Shown piece by piece: positions 50,601 to 60,031 of a stretch of DNA of 64,000 nucleotides; the stretch's first letter is position 1; every line of letters begins with the position of its first letter. The stretch comes from Leishmania martiniquensis. Lineage: Eukaryota; Euglenozoa; Kinetoplastea; Trypanosomatida; Trypanosomatidae. The position numbers and the translations under genes were made by a program. The notes beneath the pieces are model-generated. The model was not told where the DNA came from, made no database searches, and worked only from the letters and a program-made list of their open reading frames with translations. Location: positions 326,501-390,500 of the forward strand of contig NC_090149.1 of the NCBI RefSeq assembly GCF_017916325.1, read 5' to 3'.

Positions 50601-51068
50601 CTCCGGCATCAGCGGCGACCCCGCAGCGCCTGGAGAGGCGATGTATGGATTATGCCGGTAAGAGCGACAATGCGTCGGTATCAGCGTTGGGGACGCAGTG
50701 CCGGCGCGCTCGGCGGAGCTGTGAGCCCCGGAGGAATAGCAGGAGTGGAACAGAGAGCTGTTATCGCTCCGACTGCACTGTGAATTGTAGCAATCATTCG
50801 AGCCGACCGACTCCGCGCGAGACGGCGGCGGGGTGAGGAGGCGGCTGATCGCGCCACCGCGGGAGAAGGTGACGACTGGCGCATGGACGCCGGGATGCAC
50901 TTCCTCCTCATTAGTCGCAGGGAAAAGGTACGCGTGCCGCACCCCATCAGTGTCGGCGGCAGCAGCAGCAGCAGCTGCTGTGGAGCCGCCGCTCTCAACC
51001 GGGCCATCACCCACTCCGCCGCCTTGGCTGCCTTTGAGTGTCAGCGCAGTAAGGCGCTTGACAGGCAT
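47610..51068 (-). CDS. Large disordered hypothetical protein
   Basis: 1152 residues from the ATG at 51068 (MPVKRLTALTLKGSQGGGVG). Most of it is Ser, Gly, Ala, Pro, Gln and His-rich low complexity with short QQQ and AAA runs. Ordered-looking islands are VVTFSRGGAISRLLTPPPSR near residue 65, an acidic then basic patch ISDEEEKGLDDDE / KSKRKKKRARRNRK at roughly 770-810, and a C-terminal helical region with FDRYYAILLRWYKRLLADEA and VKDVPSAVRWARDLETWWFC. The tail is Met/Pro/Gly/Tyr-rich. The KKKRARRNRK stretch could be a nuclear import signal. The composition suits an RNA-associated or scaffolding protein, but no RRM, zinc finger or other domain was recognised. Function unknown. Confidence 0.78.
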   Translation of the reverse strand: MPVKRLTALTLKGSQGGGVGDGPVESGGSTAAAAAAAADTDGVRHAYLFPATNEEEVHPGVHAPVVTFSRGGAISRLLTPPPSRAESVGSNDCYNSQCSRSDNSSLFHSCYSSGAHSSAERAGTASPTLIPTHCRSYRHNPYIASPGAAGSPLMPESPESVSCTEHESARDLSLGGGHFAGEHGRRCIIRSRHAQSSSRSTSGCSRKLAEPIAGMGYHASSLLQPQQLVAALPPQHSVESLSREGSFLGRSDPSSVGQSCRSSPAAAAAPLAMLLASASSFRGAQHGAHHHHPPTQYQSNATYGAGGTTPETSTLYQSLSSVNVTVSTNSNNPYIGVRMTPETTLLQPQGVALSRSFEGGPRTVALESNMHPLLLYEPQSQELLLPREPNQHETRAREAQQQQQRMAAPLPMQVVSVLAHGSRYGNSQASPMTSALGEGSRAYRGAARTASVGHASVTKRPPSSMSAARNPTESFDAEPGSPVQRQEQRQQQQRRPLSLPSYSSSPHERWMRGCSPHSVAQQLRATPKPLADHISSPHGATMPAVGSAAMSIGSTSVGGTSRSHSGARDTAPAFSTFPAVASTVSPVPMAETGLALDALSSSRLQDVVADGEGQHRQAVGSARPQPPASSPFVTPPRYQDAGAEALNSTHTDLLSETAPQLTPNSASGADWPFYPLQDSSTNAAGTYWAEGENAHGYGDASRLSQHGYVGALREKGAAEDTLAEFGASEGRLSPSAPLATAATSGTCGFAPTGTARHFLDGAVPSRVRGENDVDISDEEEKGLDDDEGSVTAADATHKSKRKKKRARRNRKAKVLEDLPPATSMKYLPPPPPPLPPGSPRQLNRAGAPAKDAPSTPAFDRYYAILLRWYKRLLADEADFVDIANARSFDAATAAAALSAEAREVRDGSHTAADKPPSVCPRQPLHSGPITPLMGPVSPPLMPTTVPAYLGGTGSGTGNNAEVHVRCPRIEQYMAPCDIPAELLLLPTPNTALNNPGGNQAETVAETQATGTATMVVPHSVKDVPSAVRWARDLETWWFCYVFPHAAHTRHLPLTWPPASISPASLTISHTGAGAVGYEYPYGWPTVMPQPMMVSPIQSVYGAHGNGGMGSGHAIIGSGMGSPVYAHVPMQHQMPPPLPPMPPGYLMGVYSTY

Positions 51069-52870
51069 CCGGCACAGCAGAGAAGGGTGTGTGGAGCGAA
51101 GAAGAACCGATGTCAGGCGGCTTCACCCTCGGGTGCGGCAGAGCGTCGCCCGGCGCACACGCGACTCTGGGCAGTGGGGAGTACTACCCACGATGTGTAT
51201 GCGTGACGGTGGTGGCGCGCGTTCGATTTCTTAGTCACCGAGATGGCCTTCGCGGAGCGCACAGACGTGCTGTGCGGCAAACGAAAAAAAAACGAAGGGA
51301 ACAAAGAGGCAGTGGGGGAGGGAAGGTGTATGAGCCCTCTCACGCATCGGCCTCCACGTGCACCGCCGCCGGGGGGAGGGGGGAGAGGGAGGGGGTTAGA
51401 GCGAAGAAGTGCGCAGGAAAAGAGGCCGCTGAAACGACACGCGCCTTTTCATATGCGCGAGATACAGAGAGGGGGGAGGACAAGGCGAAGCAGAGAGGGG
51501 AAGTGCATGAGCGCGTACGTGTGTATGGGAGGGGCGAGGCAGCACGTGCCAAAAGAGGAGAGGAGAGGAAGCGTTGGATGGGATGAGAGAGGATGGGAGG
51601 GGTGGTGGGGAGATGGAGAGAGAGCTGCACGGACGATGGGTTCAGAGAGAGAGAGCTGAGAGAGGGTGTGCGAATAGTGTGTGACCGGATGCGGAGAGGG
51701 TGCGCCGTGTACGCGGCTGAGGGCCGAGCCTTCCCTTTTCTGTCTTGGTTGCGCGGCCTTCGCCCGTCCTTCTTTAGGAATGAATTCGTATGCCGCTCTG
51801 CGTTAAAGGTTTGGCGGTCACAGCACCCCATGTGCACCGTCACGAGTCTGGGGGTACGCGTGTGGGCCCGGGAGATGAAGAAGTGCGTAGTCCATTTGTG
51901 CGTGCAATGAGTGGGCGCGTGTGTAGCACAACGAGCGGGAGAGGGAGAGAGGAAGGGGGGCCGGGGAAGTACGGGAAGATCCACATGCGCATGGAGGTGT
52001 GCACTTATGTGAGAGGGGGTGGAATAGTCTGTCCGTGTGCCAGTGTGCGTTGGTGAGATGGACGCCGCTTCTTGGCCCGCCGAAGGTACCCATGCAAGGA
52101 GAGGGTGGTGGATGAAAGGCAATGAATGACGTAAGGATATCACCAGGGTTGGAATGGCATCAGCAACGGCTGCAGTGGCACTGCACACGTCGGCGAATGC
52201 GTTCGCTCCGTCGCGACCCTGATCTCTCTCTGTTGGTGCGCAAGCACGTGTGTGTGTATGTGTGTGTGTGAGTATGTCTGCGTACGCTACAGTCGCGCAC
52301 GAGGTCGACGGCACGTGAGAAAGTGAGAAAAGAGGAGCACCACGGAGCGAAGCCCCGACAGACAGACAGACACACACACACACACAGATCTTTATCGTGA
52401 GCGACACGGTCAGGCGTGTGTGGAAGAACACGGATACCGAGATACGATGAAGTGTGCAGGCGGCACTCACTTGCACCCACGCAGAGCTACGCGTAGGCAT
52501 GCATGCGCGCAGCACCAATGGTAGCAAAAAAAAAACCTCGCCAATACGCAATGACAACAGCGAAGTGATGGAGGGGGGAGGGGGAGACTCCGAAAACGGT
52601 GCAGTAGGCGAAAACGAAGATCGCCTGATGCACCGCGTCTCGTAGCAAGACTGCGCAAGTCAACCGTTCGACGGGGTGGAGGCAGAGCGGGCATCCCTCC
52701 CCACCGGCAAAAGCGGCGAACAGACGCCCTATCAGCCCCCCACCCCCTCTCCTTTATACAGCAAGACCACATCCGCCTGGAACTCAGGGTGTCGCTGCTC
52801 TGTCTCCCCCTCCCCTCGCCACCGCCCAACATGCACCTCTCTCCGCATTCGCAGTGGTGGTCTCCTCTCT
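51069..52870. other. Spacer without recognisable gene
   Basis: About 1.8 kb of low-complexity sequence with TG/GTGTATGT runs near 52240-52270, a GACA/CA microsatellite at 52357-52387 and long G/A tracts from 51320 to 51660. A 405-codon minus-strand frame (51340-52557) was rejected. It should contain the 3' UTR of uL16m. Confidence 0.6.
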
Positions 52871-53377
52871 CTACTTGAAGACGTGGTACTCGTCCACGCG
52901 ACCGCGCGGCACAACTGCCGTCTGAAGCGGAATAAACGACCGCCCTGCTAAGAAGATGCCCTCAGCCTCTGCCTGGTTCAGCCGCCGCGACGATAGCGCC
53001 ATGATCTCGAACAGCGGCACACCGGTGGTCAGCTTGTAAGCGAAGTGGTGGATGTTGCTCTTGCCGGCACCCATACGCGACTCGGGACTCTTTTGCACGA
53101 CAGGGAACTCCTCGTAGTCGGTGTGCATGGTCAGGGCGAAGGATCCACGGGGCATGCGGCGCAAGATAGCGAGGCGAGCGTTTTCCAGCTGCGACTGGGT
53201 CACCATGCCAAAGTCGGTTGTGATGAGCCCAAACAAGCCGTTGATCAGGGCAACTTCGTTGTTGATGAATCGAGGGTCGCCATACTTGCGAAACTGGCGA
53301 ATGGGTCGCCCAGTTTTGGGGTGCACGTAGTGGTACGCCCTCAGCGACGAGCTGGGCCGCAGCAGAGACGACTGCAT
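52871..53377 (-). CDS. MRPL16: Mitochondrial large-subunit ribosomal protein uL16m
   Basis: 168 residues from the ATG at 53377 (MQSSLLRPSSSLRAYHYVHP), which gives a short Ser/Arg/Leu mitochondrial presequence; the frame is open upstream only from non-ATG codons. The body follows the uL16 pattern: FGLITTDFGMVTQSQLENAR corresponds to the bacterial 'FGL.A...G.LTARQIEAAR', followed by the Arg pair, the strand FALTMHTDYE, the hallmark ESRMGAGKSNIHHFAYKLTT, VPLFEIMALS and a final helix AEGIFLAGRSFIPLQTAVV. uL16 sits near the peptidyl transferase centre of the large subunit. Length is close to that of bacterial L16 plus a presequence. It sits directly downstream of RET1 in transcription order. Confidence 0.9.
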   Translation of the reverse strand: MQSSLLRPSSSLRAYHYVHPKTGRPIRQFRKYGDPRFINNEVALINGLFGLITTDFGMVTQSQLENARLAILRRMPRGSFALTMHTDYEEFPVVQKSPESRMGAGKSNIHHFAYKLTTGVPLFEIMALSSRRLNQAEAEGIFLAGRSFIPLQTAVVPRGRVDEYHVFK

Positions 53378-54465
53378 CGGTGCGCGCACAGGCAGATCTA
53401 GAATTTTTCGGGCAGTGTCCGACTTCTGGGAGAGGCGTTGCCGATGGGACGAAGAGAGTGCTGGAGTAAGAAGAGCCGAGTGCGTTGCCGGGGTGCGCGC
53501 ACACAACACAGCGCGCGGCCAAAGCTAGCTGCCAGGGCCGCCTGAAGACAAAGAAACACAGGGCTCGGGCGCGTACGCAACCATGCGCGCACACGTGCCA
53601 CGGCGTTCCGGCACTCCCTCGCAAAGAGAGAAGGGCAAGAGGGGGCGTCAACAGGCAGAACGGAAAACACACTCATACATGCACACGCAAGCACACATAA
53701 AAGGGGTGTGGAAGCGAAGCGGAGAGGAGTAGCGAGAAGACTGTGCAGATAAATGAGCCTCCAAGCGCGCAAGCACATTGTCGCAGCTCCCTCCCCCAGA
53801 CTCACACACACATACACACACATGTATGTGCGCACGAGTCCACATGTGCGATCGAGCAAACATTAGGTCGGGCATCAGCGTGCACGGCAGAGCAGGAGGG
53901 GGGGAATGGGAAAGAGACCGTGGGAGGGGGCCCGTCGAAGGCACCAAAGCTTCAAGAGCGGCGACGGTAACAGCTTCGGCAGCGGTGGAACACCTCGCTT
54001 CAGGGACTTCGCCAAAGGCGGCTACAGCTGAGGCACAGAGGCAGCGCACCCTCCACCGCACGCCCCACGAGGAAGCAGCCGTGAGCGAGCGCGAGAGACA
54101 CAGCGGAATTGCCTTCTTACGCAACGCCCACCACCCCCGCGATCTGCTTTCCTCCGCTTACCTGAGCGTAGAAAGGCCTCTGTGTAGGCGCTCGTTTGTT
54201 TGGCCTCATTTGAGTGATCTGACACATTTACCGAAACGTCAACGAAAGGGAAAGGCGATGAGTGCTCGTGTCGCGTGCAGCCCTTCTTCGGCATCGGGCC
54301 CGCACGCCATCCTCCGCACGCTTATGCACAGGGAGAGGGGCAGAGAAGGCGAGAGGGCAACGGCGTGCACAAGAGAGCAAGACGAGAGCTCATGCATGTG
54401 CAAAGCCACCGCCCCTCCACCGGCGTCCGCCAGCATATATAGGCTGTCATGTAAGCACGCGCGCG
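53378..54465. other. Short spacer between RET1 and uL16m
   Basis: About 1.1 kb with the uL16m leader and the RET1 3' UTR. A CA-rich run is at 53802-53823, and TATATA near 54434-54440 lies just after the RET1 stop. No gene. Confidence 0.6.
53426..53462 (-). promoter_or_regulatory. Candidate trans-splice acceptor of uL16m
   Basis: Coding-strand tract containing CTCTCTTCGTCCC and CGCCTCTCCC, with the first AG at 53427-53426, 49 bases before the ATG at 53377. It argues against the upstream non-ATG extension being translated. Confidence 0.45.
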
Positions 54466-57400
54466 CTATCCGCGGAACAGCATGCGCAGTGCTCGACGAC
54501 CAGTTACCGCGCTCGCCGCCTCCGCCACTGCGTGCCGCCTTAGTTGGAATCGCGTGTGGCGCATCGCTCCTGCCGCTTGCTCTGGCACCGAGGAGATGCG
54601 GCACGGCGCGTCGGGGGGTACAGCAGCGCCTCCATCACCGTGTGCGGGTACGCTGGTTGCGAGTGGGCTTTCGCTCTGTGATGACGCAGGCAGAGTGTAA
54701 AGACGGTCTGTCCACCACGCTGACAAGGCCGCCCACGGCTTCGTCCATGCAACCCAGCTGGGCGTGAGACACGAGTACCCCCTTGTCATGGCCAGCAGCA
54801 GGTCTTCTGATAGACGGCGCGTAGGTGAATCTGAGAGAAGCGCCAGATTTATCTGCATCACCTCGGCACAGGAGCGTGGGACGTGCTCGGGGGGAGGCGG
54901 CGCTAACCCGATCTCCGCGGTAGCGGCAGCGACCTCCTCGGCAGTGAAGTTTGGCTCCGGTGTGCTTGCCAGCACCACCCCCGGCGGCGCCTTCGCCGCC
55001 AAGCGCCGCACGCCGACCTCCCGCCGAGGCAACACGTACTCCCTGGCGTGCAGCTTCAGCCCTAGTCGGTGAAGCAACTGATGCCGGTTCCACACCTGAC
55101 TCGCGAGCTTCCACTCCGTCGGCGCCTGCGCCAGAAAAGCGGCGTTGAGGTCGCTGAACAGAAGACCAGGAAACTCGGCGTTGGTGGGGGAAGCGGCTGA
55201 ATGCCGCCTGCGCGCCATGGCGAGCTCGCGGGTCGAGACTGCCATGAGCTTGTAGAGCACGCGCACGGGCAGCTCCATGGGGTCCGCAGAGGTGCTGGCC
55301 GCCGCCGTTGCCGCGTGAGGGGCGCCACTGGCCACTGCGCTGCTGCTGTCGGCGCTGTCGTTGCTACCGGACGAGTTCGCGCTCGCCGCGAACACACAGC
55401 AATGCTGCAGATCATCTTTCAGTAGCGACAGCAGGCCGCGGTAGAGTTCGGTCTGAACGCGCAGCGTTTTGGTGACGCCCATGTGCCGGCCAAGGTTGAG
55501 GTTTTCCTCGTAGGGATCTTCAATACAGAAAGAGTAACGCGTCGTCGCGCGGCTGCGGCGGGCCGCCATACTCGCGCTGCCCGCTGCCGCCCCGTCATGC
55601 CCCATCGGGAGCCTCGCTAGAGAGGCCGCCGGAGCACTACCGCTGTGCACATCGCCATAGTGGCCCTCCGCGCCGGCGAAGCTGTGCTGATGCTGGGTGC
55701 CAGAGATGCCGAACTGCGGGACAAGGCCACCCGTCTGGGCCACATCCTCGACGTCCCAGCCAAGAGCCGCCTTCGTCGTCACCCCTGGACGGTTCAGCGA
55801 CACAACGTGGTTGGCCCAGTCGAACTCGAAGGCGTAGTAGTAGAAGAAGCCAAGCAGCAGCTCGCCCGCCTGCGACTCCATAGCGGCGCGCTCCTCGGGC
55901 GTCCACGCCGGGTCAACCATGGCTGCGTACTGCGGGTCGGCGTCGACGTTATGCCGAAGCGACGCCGGAATGTCGCGCGCTGGGCACACGTATGGGATAA
56001 CGCCACGATGCACGAGGTAGTAGATCCACATGATGTTGATGGCATAGCTCGTTAGGTATCCGTTGACCGAGTTGTTGACGCCGCTCGTCTTGGACCAGTC
56101 CTTCAGCACCAAAGCGCCAGGCCGCGCGCATGGGTGGCTGAGCAGGTACCGCCGAAGCAGGTGCGAGTTGCGGATGCCGAACGCGCGGAAGCTGAGGTCG
56201 AAATCCATGCCATAGAGCTCCGGTCGGCACTCCTCGTGCAGTGGCTGCACCCGCGCACGCATGCCAGCCGACATGAAATGAAGCGGACACGTCGAGGCCT
56301 TGACAGCGCTCGTCGTGGTATCAAATGTCATGCAGCACATGTCGCGTGTGCGGTTCCACCACACCTGCTGAACAGCGGCCGACCCGACAGCCAGCCGAAT
56401 ACTCGCCTCGAGGATCGCGCTATCTGACGGCCCAGCCGGCAAGTTCAGCGAGTAGCGCACGCTGCGCGCAATGATGAGTTCTGCTTCAAGCTGTGTGTGA
56501 CCTTTATCAGCTGACGCCTCTGGTTGCGCGCTCGACGGCGACGGCGCGGCTGGCACTGCAGCCGCCGCGGACTGCAGTGCTTCTTCACGCAAGCGTTGCC
56601 GCTGCTCATCGGTCAATCGAATCGGCAGTGAGGCGTGATGCTTGATGATCGGGACTCGGGCGTGACTAATCGGCTCCAGGTTGATGAAGGAGAAGCCAGC
56701 TCGGCGCAGCAGCTCCGTGATGCTGCGCACCGCGTTCTTCTCCGACGGCGGCCACGTCCCCGCCTCCAACTCGTCAACGTCCACGACGGTAAAATCAATA
56801 TCCGAGATGCCGTCCCACACGCCAAACGCGACGGAGCTGCCGAAGATGAACACCTTCGCACGTGGGTGCCAGCGCTGCACGACCAGCTCCAACTGCGCCC
56901 TCGCCCGATGAGCCTCGGCCATCTTCTCCGCCCCGGCATCGCGCTGCACGGCTACGGCGAAGATCTTCGCACCCCACTGCTGGACAACGGGCGCCTTGCG
57001 CTTGAGAACCTCACTCCATACTGGCACCAGCTTTTCTGCAACCGTGCGCAGCCGGACGTAGTCGGCCAACATGTCGCCGTGCTGCCCGAGCGCATGCTGT
57101 TCGAGGGCCTCGTACGAGGTGTAGGCGTAGTGCAAGCACATGTCGCAGGTAAAGAGGCGTGACGGGGTGTGCTGAGACGCAGACGGCAGACCATCAGGGT
57201 CACCGCTGCCGAGAGTTGAGATGTCATTGGGCCTCGAGGCGCCCTCCGCAGCTGCCGCGCTCGTGGTGCTGATACGTCCGTCGTCGTTGCCTTCTCGCCC
57301 TTGCGTCACGTCATCCATCATCAGAGTGCCGTCTGCTGCCGGCGCAGTTGTGTACTCCCAAGGCGGCGATGCCGACGCCACGGGCGCTGATGGCGCCTTA

Positions 57401-57780
57401 AAAGCACCCGCGAACGTTTCCGGGGCCGCATCGCTCTCGCGCGTTGCCGGTACATTCGGCTCGCCCGCTGTAGCGTCACCGCGGCCTTCGCAATGTGCCG
57501 AGTCGCTCACCAGATCCTCCTGATGCGGCTGCTGAGGAGGCGCACATGGCGATAGCGGCGGCGTTTCTTTCGAGCCAGCGCCGTCGCGACGACGGTGAAT
57601 CAGGCGACGCCGCGCAGGGTTCGCAGTCGGCGGGGAGGGCCCAGCTGCAGCCGAGGAAACCGGTCCGCTGTCCTGCGGACCACTAGTCGACGCCGATGCG
57701 CTACCGCTGCTATCACGGCTGCTAGAGGCGTCGGCACCACCCGAGGTGGCTTGGTTGAACAGCATAGAGTACTTGCTCAT
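54466..57780 (-). CDS. RET1: RNA-editing 3' terminal uridylyltransferase 1
   Basis: 1104 residues from the ATG at 57780. RET1 adds U residues to guide RNA and mRNA 3' ends in the mitochondrion. The N-terminal ~200 residues are Ser/Ala/Pro-rich. A C2H2 zinc finger follows, C212-x2-C215-x13-H229-x4-H234 (CDMCLHYAYTSYEALEQHAL...). The nucleotidyltransferase core begins FIFGSSVAFGVWDGISDIDF with catalytic D327 and D329. After an inserted middle region comes GMDFDLSFRAFGIRNSHLLR, aligned with the third catalytic Asp of Cid1-type enzymes (D528 is my choice). The PAP-associated domain has SVNGYLTSYAINIMWIYYLV and LLGFFYYYAFEFDWANHVVS. The C-terminal ~300 residues are family-specific. An obvious presequence is absent at Met1, which is Ser/Ala-rich instead. 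The finger in front of the core distinguishes RET1 from RET2 and the shorter TUTases. Confidence 0.95.
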   Translation of the reverse strand: MSKYSMLFNQATSGGADASSSRDSSGSASASTSGPQDSGPVSSAAAGPSPPTANPARRRLIHRRRDGAGSKETPPLSPCAPPQQPHQEDLVSDSAHCEGRGDATAGEPNVPATRESDAAPETFAGAFKAPSAPVASASPPWEYTTAPAADGTLMMDDVTQGREGNDDGRISTTSAAAAEGASRPNDISTLGSGDPDGLPSASQHTPSRLFTCDMCLHYAYTSYEALEQHALGQHGDMLADYVRLRTVAEKLVPVWSEVLKRKAPVVQQWGAKIFAVAVQRDAGAEKMAEAHRARAQLELVVQRWHPRAKVFIFGSSVAFGVWDGISDIDFTVVDVDELEAGTWPPSEKNAVRSITELLRRAGFSFINLEPISHARVPIIKHHASLPIRLTDEQRQRLREEALQSAAAAVPAAPSPSSAQPEASADKGHTQLEAELIIARSVRYSLNLPAGPSDSAILEASIRLAVGSAAVQQVWWNRTRDMCCMTFDTTTSAVKASTCPLHFMSAGMRARVQPLHEECRPELYGMDFDLSFRAFGIRNSHLLRRYLLSHPCARPGALVLKDWSKTSGVNNSVNGYLTSYAINIMWIYYLVHRGVIPYVCPARDIPASLRHNVDADPQYAAMVDPAWTPEERAAMESQAGELLLGFFYYYAFEFDWANHVVSLNRPGVTTKAALGWDVEDVAQTGGLVPQFGISGTQHQHSFAGAEGHYGDVHSGSAPAASLARLPMGHDGAAAGSASMAARRSRATTRYSFCIEDPYEENLNLGRHMGVTKTLRVQTELYRGLLSLLKDDLQHCCVFAASANSSGSNDSADSSSAVASGAPHAATAAASTSADPMELPVRVLYKLMAVSTRELAMARRRHSAASPTNAEFPGLLFSDLNAAFLAQAPTEWKLASQVWNRHQLLHRLGLKLHAREYVLPRREVGVRRLAAKAPPGVVLASTPEPNFTAEEVAAATAEIGLAPPPPEHVPRSCAEVMQINLALLSDSPTRRLSEDLLLAMTRGYSCLTPSWVAWTKPWAALSAWWTDRLYTLPASSQSESPLATSVPAHGDGGAAVPPDAPCRISSVPEQAAGAMRHTRFQLRRHAVAEAASAVTGRRALRMLFRG

Positions 57781-59167
57781 GATCCGCGCGTTTCAGCGAC
57801 TGCGGGACGTGCCTGGGTGTAGAGCGAAGGGCGTAGATGCAGCGTGCGTTGCTGCAAGCGCTGGAGGGCAGAAGACAGCAACACCAACGAAAGGAATGGG
57901 TGAGTGCGCGGCGCAGCGGTAGAGGTGTACGCAGATGTGTGTGCTGTGCGTATGCTCGCGTACAGTTGCCATGAGCCTCCTCCTCCTCCTCCCCCCTCTC
58001 TAATGAGATCAACGAAGTGATCGGTGGCTATGATGGCACGCGTGGCTTGTGCGGGGGCGTCTCTTTCTCTCGCTGTTTCGCTCCTCCTTCTGCTGCTTTA
58101 CGATGACACGAGGCGCTCCGTCAATCAGCAGAAGCGGAAAAGGGGGCTAACGGTGAAAAAAAAAGAGGAAAGAGCAGGCGAGAATGGTTGACGAAAAGAA
58201 AAGAGGGTAAGAGAGGGGGGACTCTGTGAGCGCGAAGGAGAGGCAGACAGACGGACGGCACCGACGGCGGAAACGGAAGGCCAGTGCACAGACGCACGCA
58301 CACGCACACACGCACGAGGCTCCACTGCAGTGATGGGGGTCGTTGTCGTCGTAATAGAGGCGTCGGAAGGGGAGAGAGAGAGGGAGGCGCAGGGGAAAGG
58401 GTGCTGTGAGAGGAGGTCAGATGGACCTCCTTTTCCTAGAGGGGAGCGCGTTCGTACGGACGTGCACACAAGGACCACCACCAACACCACCACCACCGCC
58501 AGAGGCCTTGCTGAGCCCTCTGCGAGAGATGGGCCCGTGCGCGTGGACGAGGCTAAAGACGCTGCACGCACCACCAACAATGCATGCGGCCACCTGCCAT
58601 CCAATGCAATATGCTTCCACAATGAGCCAGCCAGCCGGCCTACTACACCGACGCTTGCAGGCCTCACACACAAAGACGGTGGCTAAGCCGCGAATGCCGA
58701 TATCCAAGTTCGCGCGCTTAAGGAGGCAGTGCGATGGGGCGTACACGCACACGCATATATATATAATCTAGTTCTGTGACTGTGTGAGAGGAGAATGACC
58801 AACACAGAGAGCGAGCGAGCGAGAGAGAGGAACGGCTATTCATGCATGGAGAGAGGGGGGCGGACACGTAGAAGGCGGCAATCACTCCCGGGGGAGAGAA
58901 GAACGGGGCGAGAAGAGGCGCGAAGCAGCGTGATGAGAAGAGGGGTCGGGGGCGTCACAGCGGTCCACATCCGCACAGCGAAGAGCCGAGAGAGAACACA
59001 CACACACACACACGCACAAGAGCAGAAAACAAAACAGGAGGTGACTCGGAGAAACGGGAAAGAAGAGAAGACATGTGGCGCACGTTGGGTTACGGTTCTG
59101 ATAACGTCTTTCGAGAGCGCAGGCACTGCGGTCGAAGGAGGACGCGAGAAGAAGGGGGGGTGGAGAG
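57781..59167. other. Spacer without recognisable gene
   Basis: About 1.4 kb containing the RET1 leader and the 3' UTR of the P-loop kinase. CCA-rich repeats lie near 58474-58500, a TA tract at 58755-58765 and a CA run at 58998-59015. No coding candidate. Confidence 0.6.
57861..57903 (-). promoter_or_regulatory. Candidate trans-splice acceptor of RET1
   Basis: Coding-strand T/C-rich tract containing CCTTTCGTTGG and TCTTCTGCCCTCC, first AG at 57862-57861, 81 bases before the ATG. Confidence 0.5.
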
Positions 59168-60031
59168 CTACAATTTGCTCTCAGAGACGTTAATAGAGTG
59201 CATGACGATATCTGCGTTCGAGGCTGTTTTGTCAACCAAGTCGCCATTGACAGTGTCACTGCCGCAAGCGTGCGCCATCGCCTCTCTACGATTGATGCCC
59301 CAGGCCTTCATGTGTCGCTGGCAGAGACGCTCTGTGCACACGTCACGGTCGCATGCCAGGAAAAGCTTCACATCAAACATGTCGTTTACAGCGGCCCACT
59401 CTGGGGTGCCACGGTACAGGACGTAGTTGCCCTCCACAATGATGACGCCGGCAGAGCTGCGGATACGAATGTCGCGCTCCTGAGGGTCACCGGTACCGTG
59501 ATCAAAAGACGGGACGAAGACGTCGTTGTAGAGGCCGCGCTCGTTTGGCGTCCGGATGGCGACGAGGTCGTCGTGCAGCTTGCTTGGGTTGAATGTCCAC
59601 TCCGCGCCGCGGCGATTCACGGCCTCTTGCGCGTTCGGCATCGCCAGCAGCTCCTTTCGGTAGAGGTGGTAGCCGTCCATTGGCATCACACACACCTCCA
59701 CGCCCTTGTCGCTGCTAACACCAGCATAGCAGTCGATGACGTCGCCTTCTCTTTCTGCGTCATTGATGTCTACCTTCCGGAACGATGCCATGGGATCAGG
59801 CTGATCGCTGAGCGCCTCTCGAACGGCATCTGCCAGCAGCGCCGCGATAGTTGACTTGCCGCTTCCAGGGCGACCCGCCAGGGCGACGAGAACACGAGGC
59901 ACGCGCGCCTCGCGCACCATCGGGTTTGGGTGGCGCAGGTCCTGCTGCTGATGCTCGTACAAGGTGACGATGCGCTGCACCGCGTGTGCGAGCTCCTCAT
60001 CGCTCACCAACTTGCCGCGTAGTGAGCTCAT
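59168..60031 (-). CDS. P-loop kinase, uridine kinase/phosphoribulokinase-like (YFH7/FrcK type)
   Basis: 287 residues from the ATG at 60031 (MSSLRGKLVSDEELAHAVQR). The frame continues about 120 codons upstream, but that part is Cys/His/Thr low complexity and a splice acceptor candidate at 60068 lies between, so the shorter start is preferred. Walker A is LAGRPGSGKST (residues 51-61). VCVMPMDGYHLYRKELLAMP followed by RRGAEWTFNPSKLHDDL matches the 'PMDG(F/Y)H...RKGAP-TFD' segment of the bacterial YggC/FrcK and yeast YFH7 group. VIIVEGNYVL is the Walker-B-like strand. RDVCTERLCQRHMKAWGINR supplies the Arg-rich lid. The family phosphorylates small substrates (nucleosides, sugars, pantothenate), but the substrate here is not evident. 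Cytosolic location is assumed. Confidence 0.85.
   Translation of the reverse strand: MSSLRGKLVSDEELAHAVQRIVTLYEHQQQDLRHPNPMVREARVPRVLVALAGRPGSGKSTIAALLADAVREALSDQPDPMASFRKVDINDAEREGDVIDCYAGVSSDKGVEVCVMPMDGYHLYRKELLAMPNAQEAVNRRGAEWTFNPSKLHDDLVAIRTPNERGLYNDVFVPSFDHGTGDPQERDIRIRSSAGVIIVEGNYVLYRGTPEWAAVNDMFDVKLFLACDRDVCTERLCQRHMKAWGINRREAMAHACGSDTVNGDLVDKTASNADIVMHSINVSESKL

Noticed and set aside
51340..52557. A 405-codon open frame on the minus strand
   Set aside because: Composition is dominated by CVCVCV, HTHTHT and Ser/Pro runs from microsatellites, with no domain; it lies in a spacer between two clear genes.
53778..54767. A 329-codon plus-strand frame
   Set aside because: Partly CA-repeat encoded and partly antisense to RET1; no domain and wrong strand for the array.
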